In this document: piece by piece, positions 18,972-26,341 of the stretch
How the letters are laid out: the number at the start of each line of letters is the position of its first letter
How positions within the stretch are numbered: position 1 is the first letter of the stretch
NCBI RefSeq assembly: GCF_001427905.1
Contig: NZ_LMEF01000029.1
Coordinates: forward strand, 310,001 to 374,000
From: Flavobacterium sp. Root420
GTDB taxonomy: Bacteria; Bacteroidota; Bacteroidia; Flavobacteriales; Flavobacteriaceae
Direction: 5' to 3'
DNA length: 64,000 nucleotides
Notes under the pieces: model-generated
What the model was told of the DNA's origin: nothing
What the model saw: the letters and a program-made list of their open reading frames with translations, nothing else
The model's database searches: none
Translations under genes and position numbers: made by a program

Positions 18972-20385
18972 AGCCGGATTTTTGATATTTTGACAAATTT
19001 ATTTTTTTGTCAGTTGTGGTAATTTTTATATTTAATAAGAGCAATGCTTCTATAACAATAGCTATTTCTTTTCTGCAATCAATTGGCCGGACCAATTGAT
19101 TTAAATTTTTTAAATCGGAATAGTTTTTACTTTTTGCTATAATGGCAAATAATTGATGATCAATAGCGTACTGCATTACAGACTCATATTTAACTTTTTG
19201 CTTCTCTAATCTTAAGCGATAGACAATAGTGTATAATATTTTATAATATTTGTGTAGTCCCTCTTCTCCGAATTTATCAAAAACAAATAAAACTAATGAT
19301 TTGTAGAGTTCTTTCAGGTATCGATCTCCATCTCGTGTAGTAGGATAATCAACAAAGGTCTTGTAAAATTCTTTAAACCCGGCAGCGGCAACAGAGTTGT
19401 CCAGATAAATAAACAACTGTTTATAGATTTCTGTATAGGTCTCTACATATTCAAAAAAGACTTTCCCATTTATTATATTTTGATTGATTAAGACAAAAGG
19501 ATTTACATTATCAAGTCGAAGAGTCTCAAATCTTTCCTTTATTGATGTAAGTTTTAAATCATTGGTCTCTTTATGATTTAAAAAATGATTTTGCAATAAA
19601 TCTTTATTCTCAAAGGGATGATCTGCTTTTGGATTAGACTTAAATGTTATTCCTTTAAATTCGTGCAAATTATTTTTGTTTAATTGATACGCCTTCTCTT
19701 TTCTTGACCATAAGCGTGGACGATATAATTGCTCATTAAACAATTGCTTTAAAATATCTTTTATTTGATTTTGTTCTAAAGGATGACGAGTAGCATTTTC
19801 CCATCTCTGATCACATTGAACTTTAAGTATTTGGCTATCTTCTTCCATAGCTCTAATATGATAAGCTTTAAGAAGGTTATATGCTTGGAGTTCTTTTCCT
19901 TTACTGTTTTGCGAGTCAAACATTTGAAATGCTTCAGCATGGTTGGATACTATAACCTCTACAAACTCACAAGAATCTATAAGGTATTCTATGAACGCTG
20001 CAAACTCAGTGGCAATATGTTCCTGAATCCAGTAATTAATATATCCACTGTTATAAATTATTGCATTTTTAGAATCAACATGATTGTACTTCAAGGATGA
20101 ACTAAGAGCCGGGGGGGTACTGTGTGATAATTGTAATAAAGTTAAAATTATGGTTGTAATTCTTTGTTGACCATCTACAATATCCAATTGTTTGTTATTC
20201 TCATGCAGAATAATACTTCCTATTCTGTAAGTCTTTTTTTTCTGTTTCCAGCTACCATAAATGTCATCTAAGAGCTGTGTTACTTGTTGATATCCCCAGC
20301 GATAGGGTCTTTGGTATTCGGGTATATTTAGATTTTGATTAATTATATCATTAACTTTTTTTATTTCTGCCTTAATTCCATTCAT
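18961..20385 (-). CDS. DUF262 protein (GmrS-like), partner of the downstream nuclease
   Basis: A 474-aa protein with the DUF262 motif IVDGQQRITT (Asp71-Arg75) and IPEYQRPYRW ahead of it. A second family block, FDSQNSKGKELQAYNLLKAYHIR, is present near residue 160. Unlike its neighbour it lacks the HNH-like H-H-x-P end; the C-terminal half is helical and charged. Its stop overlaps the next gene by 11 bases. It may be a regulatory or DNA-recognising partner whose nucleotide-binding domain works together with the nuclease subunit. Paired DUF262 genes are a recurring layout in defence regions. Confidence 0.82.
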   Translation of the reverse strand: MNGIKAEIKKVNDIINQNLNIPEYQRPYRWGYQQVTQLLDDIYGSWKQKKKTYRIGSIILHENNKQLDIVDGQQRITTIILTLLQLSHSTPPALSSSLKYNHVDSKNAIIYNSGYINYWIQEHIATEFAAFIEYLIDSCEFVEVIVSNHAEAFQMFDSQNSKGKELQAYNLLKAYHIRAMEEDSQILKVQCDQRWENATRHPLEQNQIKDILKQLFNEQLYRPRLWSRKEKAYQLNKNNLHEFKGITFKSNPKADHPFENKDLLQNHFLNHKETNDLKLTSIKERFETLRLDNVNPFVLINQNIINGKVFFEYVETYTEIYKQLFIYLDNSVAAAGFKEFYKTFVDYPTTRDGDRYLKELYKSLVLFVFDKFGEEGLHKYYKILYTIVYRLRLEKQKVKYESVMQYAIDHQLFAIIAKSKNYSDLKNLNQLVRPIDCRKEIAIVIEALLLLNIKITTTDKKINLSKYQKSGYGV

Positions 20386-20470
20386 TACAACAACTTTTTT
20401 TACTTTTAGGGTTTTTCAGCTTCGCTTTGTTTACCCATATTGATTATTTATGTTCTAATTTAGTATGAAC

Positions 20471-21064
20471 TTAGCACTGATAAAAATTCTCATCTATCTC
20501 GCCATCAAGTATTGCCTGTTCAATATCCAGGAGTGTTTGTGACATGGCTAATCTTAATGAACGTTGGGAATTAGTTGGATTTTGTCTTTGAATTAAATGA
20601 TGAAGGATAGCACCAAACTCATTATTATGAGTTAAATCTTGCTCTATACTTGCGGCTCGCTGTTCTATTAATCTACCTATAGTTCTATCACAATCATTTA
20701 ATATGATCCCTAACTGATCAACTAAATTTTGTTGTTCAATTAAATGAGCTAATTCATGAAGGGCTATCATTTCAGTAAATAAAGCATTATATCCTAAGGC
20801 CCCGGGTAAGAGGTTTTCTCTTATTGCTAAAGCAAAAGTTAAATTTTCTTCCGGGTTTTTAAAATGTAAAGAATCTACATAAAAAGCAAAAACAGCACTG
20901 TCAGTATTTGCAATAACAATAGCATGCAATTGTAGATTTAAAATATCTTCCTGCTCAAGAATTGCCTCTCCATTAATGATGTTATAAAAGTTTACATTAG
21001 CGTTAGCAAGTATTGATTGTATCCCGTAATTTAAAGCAATTGCTGCATAGAGTTGTTCTACCAT
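20471..21064 (-). CDS. HExxH-motif protein of unknown function, next to the DUF262 pair
   Basis: A 197-aa protein without a signal peptide. Residues 103-107 are HELAH, a zinc-metallopeptidase HExxH motif within a helix (EMIALHELAHLIEQ). A third zinc ligand is not obvious; Glu134 in RLIEQRAASIEQ is a candidate. The protein is Gln/Asn-rich and acidic. It lies 85 bases upstream of the DUF262 pair on the same strand and probably shares its promoter. A protease linked to a restriction-type pair could be an activator or effector, but that is inference. I do not recognise a named family. Confidence 0.65.
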   Translation of the reverse strand: MVEQLYAAIALNYGIQSILANANVNFYNIINGEAILEQEDILNLQLHAIVIANTDSAVFAFYVDSLHFKNPEENLTFALAIRENLLPGALGYNALFTEMIALHELAHLIEQQNLVDQLGIILNDCDRTIGRLIEQRAASIEQDLTHNNEFGAILHHLIQRQNPTNSQRSLRLAMSQTLLDIEQAILDGEIDENFYQC

Positions 21065-21486
21065 TAATTAGTTTTTTAAATGTTTGGTATTATTATTAAA
21101 GTTTGAAATTCAAAGTAAGCAATAGTTGGATTTTTATAACTGCAAATTCAATTTTGCTTCTTGGCATATATACCAGAACTGTGCTTGACTAATTGTGCAT
21201 ATTAATTGCCATTAGAGACTTCTTATTTCTTTGATGTTAAAAGTAGGAAAACATAGTATATAAAAAAGGGCTTAAGCAAAATCTATTTTTTTGTTCCAAT
21301 TATTTGGCTCTTTTAAAAATATTGCGATCATTTAAAATAATAAAATAGAAGATAGTCCTTGAAGGTAAAATTTTTAAAGGTGCTTTTTTTATACTTTGGA
21401 GTTTTTTGTTTAGCGAGCAGAGCTTTAAATTGGTTATATTTGTCTATAGCGACATTTAATCTAATTTAAAAAATAAACGACGATAA
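21065..21486. other. Divergent intergenic region with a promoter box
   Basis: About 420 bases between the divergent HExxH and MazG genes. TATATTTG at 21435-21442 fits the Bacteroidota -7 box for the rightward genes, giving a leader of about 38 bases. No clear -33 TTTG at standard spacing and no operator palindrome was seen. Confidence 0.4.
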
Positions 21487-21816
21487 ATGAATGATTTTGA
21501 ACAAATTTATGAGGCTCTGCTTAAATTTAGAAATGAAAGAGATTGGGAGCAGTTTCATAATCCTAAGGATTTATCACTAGCAATCTCCATTGAGGCCTCA
21601 GAGCTCCTAGAGCTTTTTTTGTGGAAAAAAGCAGAAGAAGCAAATCTTGAAAAAATAAAGGACGAACTAGCGGATGTTTTCTCATTTGCCTTTTTGTTAG
21701 CCGATAAATATAAATTAGATGTCAAGGAAATCATTTTGGAAAAAATAGTCAAGAATGCACAAAAATACCCTGTTGATAAAGCAAAAGGGAATGCAAAAAA
21801 ATATAATGAGTTATGA
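21487..21816 (+). CDS. MazG-like nucleotide pyrophosphohydrolase
   Basis: A 109-aa all-helical protein with the MazG metal-binding pattern: ExxE in SIEASELLE (Glu36, Glu39) and ExxD in KDELADV (Glu60, Asp63). Single-domain MazG-like enzymes hydrolyse (d)NTPs or alarmone-like nucleotides to monophosphate and pyrophosphate. Its end overlaps the start of the nuclease-helicase gene by 4 bases (ATGA), so the two are translationally coupled. That link suggests a joint role, for example a nucleotide signal or dNTP control tied to a DNA-processing enzyme. A MazG used for general housekeeping would not need this partner. Confidence 0.88.
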   Translation: MNDFEQIYEALLKFRNERDWEQFHNPKDLSLAISIEASELLELFLWKKAEEANLEKIKDELADVFSFAFLLADKYKLDVKEIILEKIVKNAQKYPVDKAKGNAKKYNEL

Positions 21817-23678
21817 TTATATATCATAGCAGTAAATCCTCGTTTTGTCATGATGTGCGCTCCAATAATATTGAAAATGTAATTCATGATTTTTTTAGAT
21901 CCAAACTCGGCTATTCCACTACAATTGCTGAGATAAATTCATGGAAAATGTCAATGATGTACATGCATAATGTACTGTGTGATACGGAGATTCCAGATCA
22001 GGCGGGTATAATTATTGAATATCAGATTCCTCAAACCTCAAAAAGGATTGATTTTATTGTCACTGGTCAGGACCATAAAAAAACTAATTATGCCATTTTA
22101 ATTGAACTAAAACAGTGGACAGAATCTGAAATTACAAACAAAGATGCTATTATTGAGACTTTTGTGGGTAAAAGAAAAAGAGAAGTCAGTCACCCGTCTT
22201 ATCAGGCATGGTCTTATGCATCTCTTCTAGAGGGCTTTAATGAGGCCGTTTATACTTCCAATATTCAATTGAAGCCTTGTGCATATCTTCATAATTATAA
22301 CTCAGATAATATAATTGATAATGTTTTTTACAAAGAGCATATCGATCGTGCGCCTTTATTTTTGAAAGCAGACGCATTTAAATTAAGTGATTTTATAAAA
22401 CAATTTGTAAAGTTTGCAGATAAAGATAAGGTAATCTTTGAAATCGATGGGGCAAGAATCCGACCTTCGAAAAATCTAGCCGATAATCTCTCTTCAATGT
22501 TAAAGGGAAACAATGAGTTTGTTATGATAGATGATCAGAAGATTGTTTATGAAAATGCGCTTCATTTAGCAAAAAAAGCTACTTCTAAAAAGAAGCAGGT
22601 ATTAATTGTTCAAGGTGGACCAGGTACAGGAAAATCTGTTGTAGCGATTAATTTACTTGTAAAACTGACAAGCCAAAAATATCTTGCTCAGTATGTTACC
22701 AAGAACGCGGCTCCCAGGGCCGTATACGAATCAAAGTTGAAAGGATCATTTAAAAAGTCTGAAATATCAAATTTCTTTACAGGGTCTGGATCCTTTACAA
22801 GTACATTATCAAATGTATTTGATGCCTTGATAGTAGATGAGGCGCACCGTTTAAATGCAAAATCAGGGATATATAAAAACCTTGGCGAGAATCAGATAAA
22901 AGAAATCCTATTTGCATCGAAGTTCTCAGTATTCTTTATAGATGAAAATCAGAAAGTGGCCATTCATGATATTGGTCAAATAGATGAAATTAAAAAACTT
23001 GCTAGTGAACAAGGCGCAGAGGTTACCGAACTCGAACTTAATTCGCAATTCAGATGTAATGGATCAGATGGCTATCTGGCGTGGCTTGACTATGTATTGC
23101 AAATTAGAGAGACGGCCAATATGACTTTAGAGCGGGATGAGTATGATTTTAGGGTTTATGACAATCCATCAGAGCTACGAGATAAAATCCTTGAAAGGAA
23201 CAAAATAAACAATAAAGCCAGATTGGTAGCTGGTTATTGTTGGCCATGGAAAAGCAAAAAAGATTTTAATGCGATGGATATCTCTTTTCAGGGGTTTGAT
23301 TTTGCAATGAAATGGAATTTAGCCCAAGATGGAATGAAATGGCTTATTCAGCCCGATTCAGTCAATGAAATAGGATGTATACATACCTGTCAAGGACTAG
23401 AGGTGGATTATGTAGGGGTGATTTTTGGACCTGATCTAATAGTTAGAGATGGTATTGTTTTAACTGATGCATCAAAGAGGCACTTTAATGACAGCACTAT
23501 AAGGGGGTATAAAAAAATGTTGAAGGCCAATCGCACACAGACCCAGGAATTAATGGAGATTATAATAAAGAATACCTATAGGACACTTATGACAAGGGGA
23601 ATGAGAGGATGTTATATTTACTGTGAAGATAAAGAGACCAATGACTATTTTAAAAAATTGATTTCAATAAATGATTAA
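21813..23678 (+). CDS. PD-(D/E)XK nuclease fused to DUF2075/SLFN-group-3-like SF1 helicase
   Basis: A 621-aa protein. The first 200 residues carry a PD-(D/E)XK pattern: Glu69 in IIEYQ, Asp80 in KRIDFIV, and Glu98/Lys100 in AILIELKQW. A helicase core follows: Walker A GGPGTGKS at 268-275, Walker B VDEAH at 341-345, QFRCNGSDGYLAW near 410, and the C-terminal TCQGLEVDYVG and TRGMRGCYIYCED motifs of the DUF2075 (Schlafen group 3) family. It is likely a DNA or RNA translocase with cleavage activity. It overlaps the MazG-like gene by 4 bases. The setting next to a DUF262 pair suggests antiviral defence, but activity is inferred. Confidence 0.88.
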   Translation: MIIYHSSKSSFCHDVRSNNIENVIHDFFRSKLGYSTTIAEINSWKMSMMYMHNVLCDTEIPDQAGIIIEYQIPQTSKRIDFIVTGQDHKKTNYAILIELKQWTESEITNKDAIIETFVGKRKREVSHPSYQAWSYASLLEGFNEAVYTSNIQLKPCAYLHNYNSDNIIDNVFYKEHIDRAPLFLKADAFKLSDFIKQFVKFADKDKVIFEIDGARIRPSKNLADNLSSMLKGNNEFVMIDDQKIVYENALHLAKKATSKKKQVLIVQGGPGTGKSVVAINLLVKLTSQKYLAQYVTKNAAPRAVYESKLKGSFKKSEISNFFTGSGSFTSTLSNVFDALIVDEAHRLNAKSGIYKNLGENQIKEILFASKFSVFFIDENQKVAIHDIGQIDEIKKLASEQGAEVTELELNSQFRCNGSDGYLAWLDYVLQIRETANMTLERDEYDFRVYDNPSELRDKILERNKINNKARLVAGYCWPWKSKKDFNAMDISFQGFDFAMKWNLAQDGMKWLIQPDSVNEIGCIHTCQGLEVDYVGVIFGPDLIVRDGIVLTDASKRHFNDSTIRGYKKMLKANRTQTQELMEIIIKNTYRTLMTRGMRGCYIYCEDKETNDYFKKLISIND

Positions 23679-24381
23679 TAAAATAGGGATCAATAAATTA
23701 GAAAATAAAAAAATAGTACACCATTGAGTTTACAAAGAGATCAAAGCTACAGTGGCCAGGATACATAATATAAATCCACCTTATAGAGAAGAATTTGCTT
23801 GAAGATTTGGAAAATGGGGTTTGCATGGTATTGTTTCATTACCTGATCAAAGAATGATTTTATTCTTTTTTGACAGTTAGCGCTACGCAAAGCGGGTGAT
23901 ACTTTTTAAGAAGCAATACAAGAGAGGGGGATTTTAATCTGGCAAGGCAAACCTAGCCAAAAACTTCATAAATAACAATCCTCCAGAAAAGTGATATTTA
24001 TTTGCTGTTTGGAACAATTTCAATAATAAGTATTTAGAGCTGTTATCAATAATTATGAAGTGAAAAATTCATAAATCGCTTCGCTATTTCAATTACCCAA
24101 TTACAAAGTAAAACTTTACTTAGAAATACAAAACCTAGATATTTGATGCCTTTTTTTATTTCTCATTTTATGTGTCGCGGTACGATTTCAAACTTTAACT
24201 AAAAATGCAGGTTTTTAAAAAATCCTGGCTTGTTTTTGGTAACTGGTTGTTGTTTAGGTAGCTGTATTTTTGTTTTTATACCTGTTCTATAATAATTAAA
24301 ACAGTCTTAAGGTACTTTTCCCTTGTCTGATTTTATAGAATTAGGTGCTTATATAGAGTATTAATTTAAAAATTAAATAAT
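23679..24381. other. Gene-poor stretch
   Basis: About 700 bases. Broken open frames near 23790-23990 (for example HGIVSLPDQRMILFFFDS then a stop) hint at decayed coding sequence, but no family could be assigned. No terminator with a clear T run was found for the helicase gene. Confidence 0.4.
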
Positions 24382-25920
24382 ATGAAATTAAGCTTAAAAA
24401 CAAAGGCAAATATCTTAGATGCTACCTGTTTACTGTATATTTTTTTACTGGTCTATGCGGCAATGAATAAAGGGCTTGATTTTGAGAAATTCAAGGTAGA
24501 ACTCGGGCAGTCTCCACTCTTAAGTGCTTTTGCCAGCTGGATCTCCTGGGTGGTGCTTCTTATAGAATTTGCCATTACTATTTTTCTTTTGTTCCCTAAA
24601 ACGCGCTTTAGGGCGCTATACGCCGGATTTTGTTTAATGTCAATGTTTACGGCCTATATTTTTATCATGCTAAATTTTAGTTCTTTTCTTCCCTGTTCCT
24701 GTGGTGGCATACTAGAGAAAATGAGCTGGCAGCAACACCTCGTGTTCAATATTTTTTTTGTAGTACTGGGCGCATGGGCACTTTGGCTTAATCACACAGC
24801 AAATTTTTCCAGCGCAAAGAATCATACAAAACTTCCATATTCCATAGGGTTACTTCTGAGCGCTTTGCTCAGTAGTGGTATCGTTGTGTTTTTGTTTGTT
24901 AGTTCGGAGGAAATTATGCAGCATAAAAATCCTTTTATCCGCCGTTATCCCCATCATCCCGTGACTCTTATAGATACGATAGACCTGAAATACAATTCGT
25001 ATTATTTTGCAGGAGAAGGCGAAGGAAAAATCTATCTTGGAAACTCTACTGCTCCCTTGTCCTTGTTGTCTGTTGATACCAAACAAAAGCAGCAAAAAAT
25101 AAGAATCTCACTGGATCGCAAACTTTTTTCTTTCAGGGTACCCAGGATAGCAGTTGCTCCTCCCTATTTTTATATATTGGATGGGAGCGTTCCTGCGATT
25201 TTTAGTGGCAATACCCATAATTGGATTGCCAGATTACACGAGTCCAAAGCTCCCTATTTTAATTTGGCAGCACCTATAGACAGCAGTTCCATTGTGTTTA
25301 GAGGAATAAGCAAGACTACAGGCTATAACACCCTTGGTGTTTTTAAAGCAAAGGAACCATCTAAGACACTAATGGCACCACAATTATTGCAAAAGCAAAT
25401 TGACGGGGTTTTTGATACTGATGGAATGCTGCATTACAGCGCTGAAATAAAAAAAATAGTCTATCTCTATGCCTATCGGAACCAGTTTATTGTGGCCGAT
25501 TCAAAAGGATCATTGAACTATCGGGGCAATACCATTGATACCATCTCGCGTGCGCAGATAAAAGTAGCCTATCTCAAAGAAAAAACAGAACGGACCATGG
25601 CAATCCCTACTCTGAATGTCAATAAAAGCAGCAGTGTTTGCGGACATTTGCTATTTGTTAATTCGAATGTTCCAGGCCGATTCGAACAAAAGCAGGTTTG
25701 GAAGCAAGCCTCCGTGATTGACGTTTATGATCTTAATGAAAAAAGCTACCTCTTTAGTTTTCATATCTATGGGATTGGAAATAAGAAATTTCGAAGTTTC
25801 CAGGTTACCCCAACCCATGTATATGCTCTTATCGATACTAAATTGGTAGTCTATAAACTAGGTGAAAAGCTAAAAAGTGAAATGAAACACGTATTGGGAA
25901 AAAATCCCCATACGCCATGA
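24382..25920 (+). CDS. MauE/DoxX-like redox-associated membrane protein with beta-propeller-like C-terminus
   Basis: A 512-aa protein. Residues 1-145 form four transmembrane helices of the MauE/DoxX type with the loop motif FLPCSCGGILEKMSW, a CxC-like pair typical of this family; another helix follows at about 152-172. Residues 190-510 are soluble, with repeated short strands suggestive of a beta-propeller-like extracytoplasmic domain. MauE-type proteins assist disulphide or redox maturation. The next gene encodes a small exported peptide with four cysteines, so a role in its oxidation is an attractive guess. It converges on a SusC/SusD/S9-peptidase operon. Confidence 0.8.
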   Translation: MKLSLKTKANILDATCLLYIFLLVYAAMNKGLDFEKFKVELGQSPLLSAFASWISWVVLLIEFAITIFLLFPKTRFRALYAGFCLMSMFTAYIFIMLNFSSFLPCSCGGILEKMSWQQHLVFNIFFVVLGAWALWLNHTANFSSAKNHTKLPYSIGLLLSALLSSGIVVFLFVSSEEIMQHKNPFIRRYPHHPVTLIDTIDLKYNSYYFAGEGEGKIYLGNSTAPLSLLSVDTKQKQQKIRISLDRKLFSFRVPRIAVAPPYFYILDGSVPAIFSGNTHNWIARLHESKAPYFNLAAPIDSSSIVFRGISKTTGYNTLGVFKAKEPSKTLMAPQLLQKQIDGVFDTDGMLHYSAEIKKIVYLYAYRNQFIVADSKGSLNYRGNTIDTISRAQIKVAYLKEKTERTMAIPTLNVNKSSSVCGHLLFVNSNVPGRFEQKQVWKQASVIDVYDLNEKSYLFSFHIYGIGNKKFRSFQVTPTHVYALIDTKLVVYKLGEKLKSEMKHVLGKNPHTP

Positions 25921-26002
25921 TATACTAGCGCTAAGTGTCAGGAATCAGATCGAACACCTGTAGAAAAAAGTAGATCGCGTTTAATCATAAATTTTAATTA
26001 TT

Positions 26003-26281
26003 ATGAAAACAATAGTTTTAAAAAAGATGATGCCTATCGGAGTTTTTGTGTTGGGCATCTCCGGAGCATTTTTTACCACTTCCATGCAAAGTGCTAATAA
26101 TGCAGAGGACTTAGTTCCAATATTGGGTTTTGTTGAAACTGAGGATGATCCTTGTGATATTCCTGTTAGCTGTGATACACAAGGTACCCAGATTTGCCGT
26201 CTTTTTGGCGCATCGGGACCTCAGGCCAAAGCAATGGACAGCCCGACTACATGTGAAAGGGTAGTGTTTCGTCCTCAATAA
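26003..26281 (+). CDS. Small secreted four-cysteine peptide (DUF6520-like)
   Basis: A 92-aa peptide. Residues 1-30 are a signal peptide (KKMMPIGVFVLGISGAFFTTSMQSA). The mature part has cysteines at 51, 57, 65 and 84 (DPCDIPVSCDTQGTQICRL) and no other recognised domain. It matches the style of DUF6520 proteins that recur in Bacteroidota after a MauE/DoxX-like gene. Four cysteines would allow two disulphides. It lies 82 bases after the membrane gene, and a strong bidirectional hairpin separates it from the convergent peptidase gene. Its role is unknown; a secreted ligand or bacteriocin-like peptide is possible but unproved. Confidence 0.72.
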   Translation: MKTIVLKKMMPIGVFVLGISGAFFTTSMQSANNAEDLVPILGFVETEDDPCDIPVSCDTQGTQICRLFGASGPQAKAMDSPTTCERVVFRPQ

Positions 26282-26303
26282 AGTTTGAATGCCCATTAAA
26301 ATG

Positions 26304-26337
26304 CAATGCAGTTCCAAAAGAACTGCATTGTTTTTTT
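26304..26337. terminator. Bidirectional rho-independent terminator
   Basis: Perfect 11-bp arms CAATGCAGTTC (26304-26314) and GAACTGCATTG (26320-26330), a 5-base loop, and seven T residues after. A-rich sequence inside the loop and upstream makes it usable from both sides. It separates the small Cys peptide gene from the S9 peptidase gene. Confidence 0.85.
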
Positions 26338-26341
26338 GCAA

